The notes: generated by a model from the letters alone, not told the origin. A stretch of DNA of 64,000 nucleotides from Plasmopara viticola (GCA_001695595.3 MBPM02000003.1:1674001-1738000); one strand, 5' to 3'; positions 46,906 through 59,383 are shown, counted from the first letter of the stretch. A program made the numbers and translations.

Positions 46906-47670
46906 TTCAACCACAAAAGTTGCCATTTAAGGGTTAATTAACCGAGTCCGAGTTCTGATCGTGAGCCTGCAGCTCGAACCACCAAGTCAAGTAGTCCAAC
47001 GAAATCCTTCAAAGATACCAAACATGCAATGCGCTCACCAAAGCCACACATTCGAAGGATCTTGCTCCACACATGGTGTGCTCGCGCGCGACCAGTATAT
47101 TCCCACTCCGTGCCCACTTTCGGATCAAAATTTTTTACCTGTTAAGCCAAACTCGTAAGCAATGATCTCGGTGAAATGGATCAGTATAGTATGCAGTATG
47201 TGAAATCTGCCTAGCGGAATGCTTGACTTTGCCGATATACTCGTCATCATGATCGAAAGTATCGGATCTTGCTGAAGTAGGGCGTCAAACTTGAAGAAGT
47301 TCTCATAGTGAGAATTTAGCACGGTCGACATGCTTGTACAACCACACTAATTAATATACTCGCGATAGGATTTGAACTTGTAATGTATAAAGTGCACTGC
47401 TGGAAAGTAGTGGCAAAGTGTGGTCGTAGAAACGTTGCCGTTTGCTGTATCCTGTTGACGATGCTTTACGTCGGAAACGTCAAGTGAATCAGGTGTTGCA
47501 TGTTAGTGTACGTAATATTGAGCCTAAATTCTACGAAAATCCTCTCAAATCTGATATAGTAAAAATCCAATGTCTTAAATCGCATCGATTTCTGCAAAAA
47601 TCTTCTCGAATCTGATAATAATGTTACACAGCGATCTGCGATCATGAGGGGTCGCAATCGCTGAAGAAGG
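46906..47670. other. Intergenic flank before the CFAP65-like gene
   Basis: No gene was recognised. A B-box-like AGTTCAAATCC (minus, about 47361) occurs alone. The right end is the presumed promoter of the CFAP65-like gene. Confidence 0.5.
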
Positions 47671-50600
47671 ATGGATCCGGCCGAGCTGAGGCCCGTGCTG
47701 GACCGTGTAGAACAGGGCCGTCGCTATGGACTGGACTGTGGTGACATCATTGGCTTCGACGCTGGATCGTGGGCGCCCGGGCGCGAGCATGTGCGCCAGC
47801 TATTCGTGCGCAATGTGTCCCAGCGCACTGTAAAGTTCAAATATGAGCTGCCACGCACAAAGTATTTTAGCATGAACTTTCCCACTCTCATCACGCTTAG
47901 TCCTGGTATGTTTACAACGCTAAACGTGACCTTTCGGCCCGTGAAACTTGAAGATTACGATGACTTTGTGGGCTTTCATGTGCACGTGATCGAAGGCGGC
48001 GTCGCTGCAGTCTCGGGACGATTCTTGGTGCCAGTAAAGGCACGAATCGCGGCTCTTAAAGTTGACCTTCCTCACGGTGTGGACTTTGGCTTCTGTCCGA
48101 CCAAAGAGACTTCACTCCAGAGTTTCATTCTGCACAATTGTGGACAAATTGACGCTTTGTTTACTTGGACACTGCCAGCGGCAAAGGAACATGGCAGTCC
48201 TTTTGCAATTGAACCAGAGTCTGGACGCGTCAAGGCGGGAGAGCGCATTGAATTAACTGCAAAATTCTATTCTACAGTCGCGTCTGTCTACGTCATCACC
48301 ACGTCGTGTACTATCAAGGTAAAGGAAGAGAACATCTTGTCTTTTTATCCAAGTTAAAAGAAAAACTTACGCTTTAAATCTGCTACAGCCCGATGCCACT
48401 GAGTCGATCGGACCAGTGCATACTCTCACCGAGACAATGAAGATTAGTAGCATCAGCAAGTTTACCCACGTGTCGGCCTCAGAAACGGAGCTAAACTTTG
48501 GTGAAGTCTTGGTTGGTGCTGCTGACTCGAGCCGTGCTCCGACAGAAAAGGTTTTTGTCTTGCGCAACCGCTCGCTGGTGCGCGCTAGCTTTGACATACA
48601 AGAACTTGAGCGAGATCATGACTCCACGTTCAATTTCACTCCCTTGACTGGTGTGGTCGACGCTGAATCTTCACTTACAATCAGGGTGCGCTACACTCCG
48701 TTGAGTGCCGGAACCTTTACGTGCGACCACTTTGATATTGTGACACCTGGTGGGAACCGTGTTCGTATGACGTGCAAAGGACGAGCAGTCGGTCCGACAC
48801 TAAGCATCTGGCGAAAGACTTTGGAGTCAAATTTCTTGCCTACAACGTCAGTGAACTTTCAAGACGTGGCTGTGGGTGGAAAAGCGGTCTCACGTGTGCT
48901 TACGTTGCGAAATGAGTCACCTGTCGAGCTTTCCTTTCAGTTCGATTGCCAATCACAAGGTGTGTTTTGCTTTCACCAAAATGCAGGCACCATCCCGCCT
49001 TTTTTGGATCTAAACGTTACGATCTCGTTTTCACCGCTCTACCCTGGCAACTTTTACAGACGCTTTTTTCTCCTATTACACAACCAAAGTACACGATTTG
49101 TTGACGTGCTCGGGACTGGATATGACGAAAAGATCCGTCCTTCTCCGTTTCAGCAAGCTCACATTGATGCGTACCGCCTTCGTGCTGCAGCTGGGCTTGC
49201 ACGCCTGTCACCGGATGAGCTGGAAACATATCACACGAAAAATGGGGATGCAATGTTTTTGAAAGGTGCACGACAACACATGCAAGCGGAGGACGATAGA
49301 AGTCGTCATGATACGGACTCGTCGGTATCTCAGCTCTTCTCACCCAGTCACATTCTCACCCGAAGTGGTGAAGCTTCGGTGGCCGACGTCAAAGTTTGCA
49401 GTGAATATTTTATCGACATAGAGGACGAAACAAACCCAGTGCTAGTACAGGGTGCCATCGTGGACTTTGGCAGTTGCAGCCTTGTCCAGCTTGCCTCGAA
49501 AAAGCTGCTTTTTGTGACAAACAACACGCACAGCAAAGTCACGTGCTCGTGGCAAGTAGCAGTGGCAACAGGAATCGCCGATTCGTCCGTCTTTCAAGTC
49601 TTTCCAGCCACTAGTGACATCGCAGCTGGTGCTACGATCGAGTTTCGCGTTGCGTTTCAACCCACGCGGATCAACACGTACTACTTTGCGGAATTAGAGG
49701 CGTTTGTGTCGTTTAAATCCAACCGCACGTTTCGACTTGTCAATGTCGAGACATTCACGCCACCTTGGTGCTTAGTAGTCAAGACGTGCGGCAACACATT
49801 CGCGTCTTCTACCCAACAGTTTCTTTCCAGACTAAAATATAACTTGATAAAGAGGAAGGTTCACTTTCCACCTTGTTACCTCGGTGATAGTGTGTTCCAG
49901 ACAGTGATGATGGAGAATACGAGCGACACGCCGGCAATCTTTAGATTTAACGAGGACCCAAGTGGAGTGTTTTCATGCAAGCCACTTTGCGGCTATATTG
50001 ACGCAAAGTCGTTCCACCTCGTGATGATACGCTTCACGCCTCGCAGCGTCCAAAAGTACGCTTGCTTGTTAAAGTGTGTGGTCAATAATCTGCAGAATGA
50101 GCCCGAAGAGCTAGAGCTGAGCGCTATTTGTGCTCTACCGCAACTGAGTTTCCAGGACATTGAAGCTGGTCAACTCTTGCCGTTCAAAGCCAAAGTTCAT
50201 ATCAAACCCACTTCGATTGGTCTTCAGTCTATCAGACAGATTGAGTTGATCAACACATCGCGTGTTCCCCTTGTGTACCGTTGCGAACTCCCTTCAATGT
50301 ACCACCATGTCTTTCAAGTCAAGCCCAAGCTTGGCAGACTCAATGGAAGAGAATCGACTTCTATCGAATGCACCTTTACTCCCGACGAAATACGTGAGTA
50401 TGTCTGTCGAATGCTAGTGGCTGCAAAATCGATCAGCATCCCTCTGCAGGAGTCTAAAAGCTTCAAGTCGAAAATTCCGGTACTCCAGGAGCTTACGATT
50501 CGAGTACAATCAAAGGGTACGACCGGCGCAATTCTGTTTCAGCCGCAAACGTTAAGATTCGAGACGATTCTCGTCAACTCGAGCTCAAGACAAAGCTTTT

Positions 50601-53290
50601 TTATCGAAAACACGGCTGATTGCGATCTCACGTACTCATTACAGCAAACGGTAGTTGCTGAGACTACAAATATACGTCGGAGCGATGGAAACGATGCGAA
50701 CATGCACGAGGAAGATAGAAAGGTGTCTCGTTTCGCTTGCAGCTTAGTGTTCTCGCAAGCGGAAGGTTGTATTCCAGCACAGTCTCGAAAAAAGATCACG
50801 GCAACATTCTCGTCGTCATCACCAGGGCTATATACATTTAAAGTCTCGTGCGTTGTTGGCAATCAAACAGCAGGCTCTCCTTATGATTCGTGGGAGCTTT
50901 CCAAACTGAAGCAAGCTTCATGCCTGATTCAAGCAGAGGCTTCTTTCCCATCGCTAAATATCCAAGACTTGCGCGTGCCTGGCTTGTCCACACAGCTTGC
51001 GTGGCAGCAATTTCAATGCAATGCGATCAATGAGTATCTTGCAGCTCCTTTGACGAAAAAGGACTCGAATGTCGGCACGACTACAGCCACTAACGACTCC
51101 AATAATCCGGAAGTCGACGAGTTGGAAGATGAGACTACAATCAAGCGATTCGCTCTTTCGTTCTCTCCTGCTCCTTTGGGAAGCCGTACAGAGCAGGTGT
51201 TTATAAAGCTCATGAATCCCGGAAGTCTCGTTGTACAATATCGATTGCGTTTACCGAATGAAGGCACTGTAGAGATCGAGCACTGGGCTGAGACTGGAGC
51301 TCCATCAGCAGCCGATGTACGATTAAACACGATCATTGATAGTAAAGCGTTTCGATTCTCTCCTCGTCAAGCGAAATTGCTGCCACGTCAAAGCATTCTC
51401 TTGACTCTTTCGTACTCGTATATTTCGAAAGCATTTGATGGAAAACACAGTCTTCCGCTGGTGTTAGAAGTCGACAAAGGCAAGACCGTGGTGCTAGAGC
51501 TGCGAGGTCAAACGCTACTTCAGACCCACCCGAAACTGTTCTTGCCGTCACAAGTGTTTCATCTTTCTCCAGTCACGATTGGAGAATTTCGACCAACCTT
51601 TTCACGCCGAGCCGAATCGAATCAATCGTTTCAATTTGATCCAAAGCGACCACCAATGCAGCAAATTGAAGTGTTTAATCGTGGCGAAAGCGCGATGCGT
51701 CTCCAAATTGGCAGTGCTTCGTTTAGTCGCATCAATTCTGCCAACTATGGCTATCGCGTGCTTGCTTGTGGTAGCAACTCAGAGATTGTGCCGGCCAAAA
51801 GCTCGATATTTCTTAATCTTGAGTTCAATCCGATCAAAGTGGGCACGATTAAAGCTCCATTGTTGTTAAAGGCCCACGGATTGATGGGTAAGGAATACAA
51901 TGAGATGACCGAGATCACGATCGTTGCAACCGGGTACGATCCCAAAGAATATACGCTACGCGAAATCAAGAGCAAGTTGTGGACTTCACTAGCTCCACCT
52001 ACGAAACAAGCGTGTTGGATTCCAGACCTACCCGCTTGTTTTGTGTCGGACTTGGTTGAGTTTGGTCATGTCTCCATGCACTCTGAGGCCAGTCAGCTGT
52101 TGATTCTACGTAACAAGAGCCAATTATCGACTCGCGAATCGCCACGCGGCTTTGTATTTGAATGGGATGCATCGCACCCGTTAGTTGCCAACGACACGAT
52201 TGTTTTCTCACCAAAGTGTGGCGAGCTCGGACCGGGAGACAAAGCACTCATTCGTGTTACTGTGCATGCTGGTGGCGATGCCTTTGTACTGAATCACGAT
52301 GTTGCTTGTATGATTACGTACAGTGAGGACTGGAACGAAAACTCTGGCAGCAATGCAGAAACGAAGAGCTCGAGGGGGCTGAACACAGGGACAACAATCT
52401 TATCGAATCAAACGAGAGACACGAACTCGCGAATGTCAATCATCCATCGCTCGACGGCAACGCAGGAAGCAGTTGTTGACAAGCGGGATAAAGTGTCGAC
52501 ATTCAGTCGCAGCAGAAAGGCTTTACAGACGCAACCACCACCGATTTCAATGACCCATTCCAGCAGCTTTGGAAGACCGTTGATGGAATCGAGTCGCAAG
52601 ATGTCCCCACAAAAGACGGAAACGCTAATTAGCAGTGACAGTCGTCAGCTCGATGTGTTGGGTGTCACGCCTGCACTTCCTCTTTTCGTGCGGATCAACG
52701 CCCATATCCTGCCAGTGGATGTGATGGAGAGAATCTACTCGCGTGAAGAATTACGAAAAATGCCGTTGCCGGCAACAAAGCAGGTTCCCCGCGTGACCCC
52801 GGTACCTGCTTCAACTGCTGAAGATGAGGTCTCCTCTTCGTTTCTTGGCACCCGGGAAACAAGTACATCAACAAAGAGTCTTGCTTCATCTACGGAGCAA
52901 TCTGATAGTAAAAGCCGTATTGAAATTCGCGACGGAGCAACAAGTAAAGTTGATCGAACTGCTTGCACAAGTATGATAGAGCCGGCCGCTGCGGAATGCC
53001 GCGACGTTCTATACGATGTCATGGAGACACTAGTGATGGATGTATTGACATGTAGCACGATCCAAGAAGCCCTGAATGAACAGCTCGTGCCACTTGCTCG
53101 CTCTGATGGTGCGCTTAGGCACGCTGCGTATTCGGAGGGAGCTGCCACGAGGTTGCCTCCAGAATCTTTATACCACGACGTTCGCAAAGACAATGACTGT
53201 CAGGCAATTGTTGCGGGTCTAATGGAGAACACCGTATTTAATATCGTTCAGGAGCTTTTCTATGAAGACCTGGAGCAAGAATCGTTTTGA
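47671..53290 (+). CDS. CFAP65: CFAP65-like (CCDC108) flagellar protein with ASH/MSP-type domains
   Basis: Two exons, 47671-48318 and 48389-53290, joined in phase 0 over a 70-bp intron, give 1849 residues; human CFAP65 is about 1925. The whole length is a chain of immunoglobulin-like ASH/MSP units. These are recognised by repeated strand pairs such as LNFGEVLVG followed by VFVLRNRSLVRASF, VNFQDVAVGG followed by LTLRNESPVELSF, VDFGSCSLVQ followed by LFVTNNTHSKV, and VEFGHVSMHSEASQLLILRNKS, each with an FxPxxx(A/G)xF-like edge (FTPLTGVV, FTPRSVQKY, FSPKCGELGPG). CFAP65 sits in the central apparatus of motile axonemes. The last about 450 residues are polar with a short conserved-looking C-terminal helix (NTVFNIVQELFYEDLE). 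HYDIN-related proteins share the domain, so the subfamily rests on length and layout. It is convergent with deoxyhypusine synthase. Confidence 0.72.
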
Positions 53291-53449
53291 GTGGCCCCGA
53301 AAGGAGAATTGCTGAATGCTATCAATTCGCCTGCTTCCGAAAGCAGTCAATTACTTCATACAATGTAAGTATAAAGCACCGACGCATCGAGTCGAAGTCA
53401 ACGCACCAGCTTACTTTCTAACATAATCCCAATAGTTATTTACGAATCA

Positions 53450-54595
53450 TTACTCGTTTTTTTTCTTTTTGTCGTCATGAAAGTCCTTCGCAAATGTCTC
53501 TGCTACAATAAGTGGGAATACCAACGTCGCATCAGCGTAAAGCTTTACCGGCTTTGAGCCTATACGCAGTTTGCCCCATGATACCGCTTCGTCAGGGCGA
53601 GCACCCGCGTCACTTCCATCAAACTCTTGCCCCGTGTTTACAAACACGGCATAGTCAGCACCATTGCGCATGAGGTTGGCATTTAAAATGTGATGCTTGA
53701 CCATGCCGCCTCCAAGAAGAATCACGCCCGTCTTACCAGGAGAACGGATGGCATGGTCATTGATGCGACGAATGTCCCGAGCGATATCCACGATCAGTCC
53801 TTCGTGGCGATACGAATGAAAGTAAATCATATCACCAATCGATCCATCCGTGAGGGACGGACAGAAGACGGGTATATTGTTCTTGTAGCACCAATAGTAG
53901 ACGGAATCCTCGTGGTTAATCTCTTGACCAAATCGATGAATCATCGTGGATGGAGACCAGACAGTTCCTAAAGTCATTTGCTCTTCTAACATTGCGTCAA
54001 GAATGGGATTGATCCAGTCCTCGAACTTGCAATAATTATCGTTGGGGACCAATAAATTGCCAATACGGTTGATACCACGACGACGCAAGTTTTCTCCCTG
54101 TAGAGCGAAGTCGCCAATGTACGTCGAGGCCAAACACTTGATTAAATCTTCTTCAATACCACCTGCGGATGTGACGATCACGTCTACCATTTTATGCTGT
54201 GCTAGAAAGCGCAGCGTCTCGCGGAGACCGCTGGAAATGAGGTTCGACGTATAACCCAAAAAGATCTTGGTCTTGATTGTCTTGCGATACTCCATGTCCT
54301 TTTGCATCTCGTCATGCTCATTTGGGGACACGGGATCATCACTAAGCCGCCACTGACGCATCCGCTTGACCTCGTTGATGGCCTCGCCCAGGTTCGTACC
54401 CTGGTACCCCATTGTCACATACGATTCCATGAGCTTCTCGTAATCGACGCCGTCATTAAAATCATAGCCGCGCACACGCGTGTACTTGCCTTCGAGAGTC
54501 TCGGAGCGCACGAGCACGGCTTCCTGCGCTACTCGTGGTACATTTGGGTCGTCGGCGTCAGTGGTCATGATGATGGGATCAAATCGCAGTCGCAC
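53450..54595 (-). CDS. DHPS: Deoxyhypusine synthase
   Basis: A 381-residue intronless ORF. The enzyme uses NAD and spermidine to turn one lysine of eIF5A into deoxyhypusine, the first step of hypusine formation; it works in the cytosol as a tetramer. Visible landmarks: the N-terminal [11 protein letters not shown] block, [12 protein letters not shown] (NAD site), [31 protein letters not shown], and the active-site segment [17 protein letters not shown] with the catalytic Lys at about residue 300. This is followed by [18 protein letters not shown] and [12 protein letters not shown]. All are close to the eukaryotic consensus, so the enzyme should be active. The likely start is the first ATG (54595) or the one ten codons in (MTTDADD). 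The tail is Lys-rich. It is divergent from the next gene over 694 bp. Confidence 0.97.
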   Translation of the reverse strand: MRLRFDPIIMTTDADDPNVPRVAQEAVLVRSETLEGKYTRVRGYDFNDGVDYEKLMESYVTMGYQGTNLGEAINEVKRMRQWRLSDDPVSPNEHDEMQKDMEYRKTIKTKIFLGYTSNLISSGLRETLRFLAQHKMVDVIVTSAGGIEEDLIKCLASTYIGDFALQGENLRRRGINRIGNLLVPNDNYCKFEDWINPILDAMLEEQMTLGTVWSPSTMIHRFGQEINHEDSVYYWCYKNNIPVFCPSLTDGSIGDMIYFHSYRHEGLIVDIARDIRRINDHAIRSPGKTGVILLGGGMVKHHILNANLMRNGADYAVFVNTGQEFDGSDAGARPDEAVSWGKLRIGSKPVKLYADATLVFPLIVAETFAKDFHDDKKKKNE

Positions 54596-55289
54596 AATAT
54601 TAGTGGTGGAGACTAGTCATTCCTTGCACGAATTATTGGCCTCTTTTGTCCAAAAGAGTGTGCAAATCTTCATGAATATTTGATACTAAAAAAATTTCGA
54701 CCAATTTAATTTTGTGCTGCGGTAGAGGCACATAATCTTGACGTGACGCTAAAGTTTCAACATCACATCTTCAATATAAATTGCCTTGTGCTTGCTGAAC
54801 ACGATACACACTTACTTAATCGCAACGTTGCTGGGCTCGCTTAGGCCACGGCGTACATATTAGGAATTCCAAAAGGAGTCTTTTCTCAATACTTTTTTCG
54901 TAAGATGAATTCATGCATTCGCAAAATACCTCACGATGATGCTTCGTCGCGCAGCTTATAATTAAAGTGAGAGACACGTGATAGAGGAGAGAACCTTTGA
55001 TTATAATGACCAACATTTTCGGCAAAGTCAAGGCAGATCTCATATAATTATTGCATTTCACCGAGATAATTGTTAACGAGCTTTGGCTCATCAGGTATCC
55101 GAGAGAGCGTGGGACCGGTAGAGTCAGTCAAAGCCACCATTTTCTTTCAACGTGCAGCCAGCTCATGACACAGCTAGGCATTACCGGCGTTTGTAATTGG
55201 ATGCAAATAAAGCAACATTTTTGTCAAAGTTACTAGAATGCAAAATTTATGTAAACTTTCGGTAGTGTATCCTCATCTGCGTATCAAGC
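54596..55289. other. Divergent intergenic region
   Basis: It lies between the starts of deoxyhypusine synthase (minus) and the propeller/solenoid gene (plus), so it must hold both promoters. No coding stretch, repeat or clear motif was seen. Confidence 0.5.
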
Positions 55290-58200
55290 ATGGCACATGA
55301 CGGCAGCAACCTGTTTCAGATCCGTCGCATCTTTGCCTTCCCTGCTTCTTCCTTGCCATCCAATGACTCTATACCCGTTCTCAATATTGCATCCATGGCC
55401 GTGCATACACTGGAAAAGAAACAGCTACTAGCCCTTGCCATCAGCGAGGAGCTGCCCGAGCCTGCGCCTCATCCAAAAGGCGTCAGCGCTTCGACGACTT
55501 ACAAAGGTCCCGCAGATGCTAGAACCAACTTTTTACTGGTCAGAACTATTGAAGAAGACCGATGTACTCGCTTTTGGCGATTTCCCGTGAGTTCTACGCC
55601 CAAGCAGCAAAAAGCAGGCAAGGCAGAACGGCTTTCCGCCTTGGAGTTTAGTCCCGAGGGAGACTGGCTCGCTGCGTTATCGCAGCGCAAGAACAGGCTG
55701 CACTTAGTTCCAGTATTGACGCTCGTGGCGAATCAGCGACGTGCTATGCTAGACGCGTCGTACCAGCCAACGTCTCACCATCGGGAGCTGATGAACGTAA
55801 ATCCGGCGGCAATGACGACGCAGATGGCATCGTATTTACGAGCCACTAATGAATTTGGTGGGCTGAATGGAGCTCGATATCATTCCCAAGTAGCAGGAGA
55901 CAATGAGCAGATGAGTACACTCGAATTTGCGCCTGGGATTGGACGCATCATGTGTGTGAGGTGGTGGAGATCGCTCAACGGCAAGAATTATTGTCTAGTC
56001 GGAGGAACTGAGAGCTTAATCTCGATTGTTAATGTGGAAGAGAATGCAGAGGAGTGCAGATGCGAGCTGGTGGATGCAGGAACGATTGTGAGCATTGATT
56101 TAATGCAGGAAAATTATAGGAAGGAGCGCAGGACTTCCATGCTGGTGAAATCCAAGACGGAAGAAAACAAGGAAAAGACCAAAGGGACGGGAATCAAATA
56201 TTACCGAGTAGTTTTAGAAAAGAAGTTCCAGTCGCCAAGGAAAGGCAGGGCCAAAGACGAGGAGAAAGAGTCGGTATCACCGCTCAAAGTCGCGACGACA
56301 AGTGGGGGCATTTCACTTTCGAGCGAGACGAACTTTACGACAACAAGTACTAGTGGAGGCTCGGCGAGTGCGTTGAGTCAATCAAGAGGGCCTCATTTTG
56401 TAGTCAAGACGTTCCCGCAACACTTTTTGGAGGATATGGACTTTCGCCCACAACGTGTTAGAAAAAACTCGCCGCAAGTGTGTTTGTTTCCGATCAATGG
56501 AGCTCTGAGTTCCGAGTCGTCATTGGCGCTATATGATTGCAAACAACGAAAAGTCAGTCTCTACTCCAACTTTCATTGGAGAGTCAAAGGTGAGTATGAG
56601 GTCCCTGATCTTCGACCAACGTCTTTTGTTGAGGCAGAAAAGGATTGTGACAGTCGAAGTCGTGAAAGTCTTCCACAACTAGAATCACATTCTACTGAAG
56701 AAGAAGACGAAGTTGTGGACGTGGATTTGACGTACTGCTCGATGGATTTGATGCTGCTTCAAGGACGCATGTCAAAATCGAACAAAACGATCTCAACGTG
56801 GGTCTCGCTTCCATCGAACCAAGGAACCGACGAAGACGTGGTCCGTGCACACATTGTGCATTACTTATCATTGCATGGCAACGAAAAGATTGAGCGCGTG
56901 GTGCAAAGTACAGCACATGGTCGCAAGAGATCGAGTCATGAAGTTGCGAGCGGTGCAATGGGTGGCAATTACTCAGGGGACGCAGAAATTATATACATTC
57001 TTCAAACAAAGCATAATGTATACGAATGTCGACCACAATGGTCCCGTTTAGCGCTCTTCAAGGCACTGTGTGCTCGATCGATCGCGCTTCGGAATGCTTT
57101 GTCAATTGGCTACGCCCTTCATATCGATATGGCTTCGCTGTGTCAAGTAGTGGCTAATACTTTGTACACCAGTGTACTCGATAGTAGTACAAGGGCAGAT
57201 GCTCATTTAATTGAGTGGGTTCGCGAGCTCTTTGAAGTATCTCGCGTTGTGCCGTCCAACGCAATTGAGCAGCTGACAGCGATGGGTGGGGTGCAGAGTG
57301 CGATTGACTATGCTCAAAATGTGCTTGCAAAACCTGTTCGAGATTCCGAGGACGCTAAATTGGAGCGACAAAATGTAGCTCTTTTGCTAGTGAATCTAGT
57401 GTTTCAGCAGCAACTACAAAAGGATACAGCACACGATGTGGAGGCAAAACAAGCGTTCTCTTTCCAAGAACATCAAGATGAAGCACGCCAGGCGTGGCTC
57501 ATGGATTTTTTTAGAACCAACCAAGATTACATGACTTCGGACATTATAGATCGCTGTCTGTCCCTACAACACATAGACAAGGCGATCTTTGTAGCAACTC
57601 AACGAGATGCGGTCCCTCAAGTCATCGACAAGATTGTTAAAAACGGGCTGGCCTCGGCAGTATCGGAGAAAATAGTGCGCTCAATGATAAAGTCGGGTCA
57701 CGGCTCTGCACTCACGTCTTCAGCCAGTCGTTTGATTCTCCGATCATTTCCGATCCAGCTTCAAGCAGAAGTTCTCTTGGCAAACCCCCCTGCAATTTTA
57801 CAGCAACGAGACTGGCTTGTGCGTAATTTAGCGGCAATCTCACCAGAGCTTTGCCGTCAACTTGCTTGCAAAATTGATCCTACTGAGCCAGATAATGTTG
57901 CGGATATACTTTTTGCTAAACCAAAGGAGTGGTCATCAGCAAAATCGAAGATGCAGTCTGATGTGTCTATGTCTGAATTCATTAAAGTAGCACTAGAAGA
58001 TCAGGTGGAGTTATATCTCACTATTTTGTTGTACTTAAACAGTCGAGCGAATCCTTTTCATGACCGAGACGGACGAGGGAAAGCAGAAAGTGACAATGTG
58101 TTCTCTCAAGCAAGGCTGGAGACACTTTTCAAAACCTTAGCAGCGCAATATCGCCCACCTATCATGGTTTCTCGATGTGTGGATTACGACAATTGGACGG

Positions 58201-59318
58201 CTGCAGCTTGCATTTACGAGGTCCATGGTGAGCTGGTAGAAGCTCTCGAATGTCGCTTACATTCCCACACCTCGCGTACTTCTCAGATATTGGACTCCAT
58301 TAGGACATATGCCGAACCGGATTTTCAAGAGAAAATACGCGTAGAGTTGTTGGGGCTGCTGGATTCGCTGGTCGTACAGAGTCATAGCTCCGAGGTCATT
58401 TCAGAGCGAATTCGCGCAGCTATTCTTGCTCGCATTCTGGTTAAATGGTTTGACTACAGTTTACAGCGCACTGCACTGGAGGAGTTTCTTCTTGACATCA
58501 GCGTCTTTGAGCACGTATCACCATTGCTCGCTCAGATCTTTTTCTCCGACATAGTAAATTCTATCCCATCAGTGAGACCAGCAGCGAAATTGACACCAAA
58601 TGCATCCAGTCAACATTTCGATGACCGTGACCAGGAATGGGTGCACAAATGCCAGCAACTCTCTTTCTCGGGACAATTTCTCTTTCGCATTTGCGTGTCA
58701 TTTCTTGAAAACGACCACGAAAAGTCTGAATTATCAACCACTCAGGGCTCAAAGCCGTCGACACTAAAGCTGCTAGAGCTTGTCAAGAACAACGTCATTG
58801 AAAACGATCGGTCGCGTCGTGCAGTTTCCATTCCTCCCCATTCGGCGCAAGCTCTGGGCAAGACTGATCCACTCGAGACTCACGTCAAGGCTTTTTCATG
58901 TCATCATTTGTTCCCAAAGCGCGTGTTTGAAGAGGAGGTGGTACCAGAGTTTGAAAAGCGCATGAACGCGCTGCCTATTCCTCTTTTTGCAACCAAGCAA
59001 GCATTCACCCGCGAGTTTAAACGAAGCGCGAGTGAGACGCCATGTCCAGTGTGTAGCTTTAACAAGATTAGTCGGGTCGTGTTCCAGCACTACGATAAGA
59101 CGAGACTTGAAAAAGACGGACGACAGCCGAAAAGTATCTCAAACGTGAGTCCACTTAAAGCGAAGCACCGTCAGCAGCAGGTGCCGTATCTCTATCTCCA
59201 TCGAAAGACCAAAGACCGTGTAGGCTTTTCAGCTGGTGTCCAAGCTCTCAAACCGTTCAAGCATGAAAAATGGGAATGGAGATGCACCGAGAGTCACAAG
59301 AAGTCGAAGAATTCATGA
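55290..59318 (+). CDS. 1342-residue putative beta-propeller/alpha-solenoid protein
   Basis: One uninterrupted ORF. The N-terminal part (about 1-430) shows propeller-like strands, for example ALEFSPEGDWLAALS near residue 118, with large low-complexity inserts (about 290-370). From about 600 the sequence is helical, with paired helices typical of alpha-solenoids (AACIYEVHGELVEALECRLH near 970). Near the C-terminus there is an HLFPKRVFEEEVVPEFE stretch and a CPVC motif (about 1252) that could be half of a zinc site or a shortened RING-like finger. Propeller plus solenoid plus terminal cysteines is the layout of vesicle tethers and coats (VPS11/18/39/41, HPS3/5-type), so a role in endolysosomal trafficking is a reasonable guess, but I cannot assign a family. 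It is convergent with SPB1, 65 bp apart. Confidence 0.72.
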   Translation: MAHDGSNLFQIRRIFAFPASSLPSNDSIPVLNIASMAVHTLEKKQLLALAISEELPEPAPHPKGVSASTTYKGPADARTNFLLVRTIEEDRCTRFWRFPVSSTPKQQKAGKAERLSALEFSPEGDWLAALSQRKNRLHLVPVLTLVANQRRAMLDASYQPTSHHRELMNVNPAAMTTQMASYLRATNEFGGLNGARYHSQVAGDNEQMSTLEFAPGIGRIMCVRWWRSLNGKNYCLVGGTESLISIVNVEENAEECRCELVDAGTIVSIDLMQENYRKERRTSMLVKSKTEENKEKTKGTGIKYYRVVLEKKFQSPRKGRAKDEEKESVSPLKVATTSGGISLSSETNFTTTSTSGGSASALSQSRGPHFVVKTFPQHFLEDMDFRPQRVRKNSPQVCLFPINGALSSESSLALYDCKQRKVSLYSNFHWRVKGEYEVPDLRPTSFVEAEKDCDSRSRESLPQLESHSTEEEDEVVDVDLTYCSMDLMLLQGRMSKSNKTISTWVSLPSNQGTDEDVVRAHIVHYLSLHGNEKIERVVQSTAHGRKRSSHEVASGAMGGNYSGDAEIIYILQTKHNVYECRPQWSRLALFKALCARSIALRNALSIGYALHIDMASLCQVVANTLYTSVLDSSTRADAHLIEWVRELFEVSRVVPSNAIEQLTAMGGVQSAIDYAQNVLAKPVRDSEDAKLERQNVALLLVNLVFQQQLQKDTAHDVEAKQAFSFQEHQDEARQAWLMDFFRTNQDYMTSDIIDRCLSLQHIDKAIFVATQRDAVPQVIDKIVKNGLASAVSEKIVRSMIKSGHGSALTSSASRLILRSFPIQLQAEVLLANPPAILQQRDWLVRNLAAISPELCRQLACKIDPTEPDNVADILFAKPKEWSSAKSKMQSDVSMSEFIKVALEDQVELYLTILLYLNSRANPFHDRDGRGKAESDNVFSQARLETLFKTLAAQYRPPIMVSRCVDYDNWTAAACIYEVHGELVEALECRLHSHTSRTSQILDSIRTYAEPDFQEKIRVELLGLLDSLVVQSHSSEVISERIRAAILARILVKWFDYSLQRTALEEFLLDISVFEHVSPLLAQIFFSDIVNSIPSVRPAAKLTPNASSQHFDDRDQEWVHKCQQLSFSGQFLFRICVSFLENDHEKSELSTTQGSKPSTLKLLELVKNNVIENDRSRRAVSIPPHSAQALGKTDPLETHVKAFSCHHLFPKRVFEEEVVPEFEKRMNALPIPLFATKQAFTREFKRSASETPCPVCSFNKISRVVFQHYDKTRLEKDGRQPKSISNVSPLKAKHRQQQVPYLYLHRKTKDRVGFSAGVQALKPFKHEKWEWRCTESHKKSKNS

Positions 59319-59383
59319 TACACGGCATTATATTAAGTTTTATCTTTTGTCTTCGATAAGTTAGTAAGAGCAAGTTAAGTGCT

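Noticed and set aside
47340..47410. tRNA-like B box AGTTCAAATCC on the minus strand
   Set aside because: No matching A box or acceptor stem; a lone B-box-like sequence is expected by chance.
29033..47670. Search for RXLR or Crinkler effectors in the gene-poor block
   Set aside because: None of the short ORFs combines a signal peptide with an RXLR/EER or LFLAK motif, so no effector is claimed.
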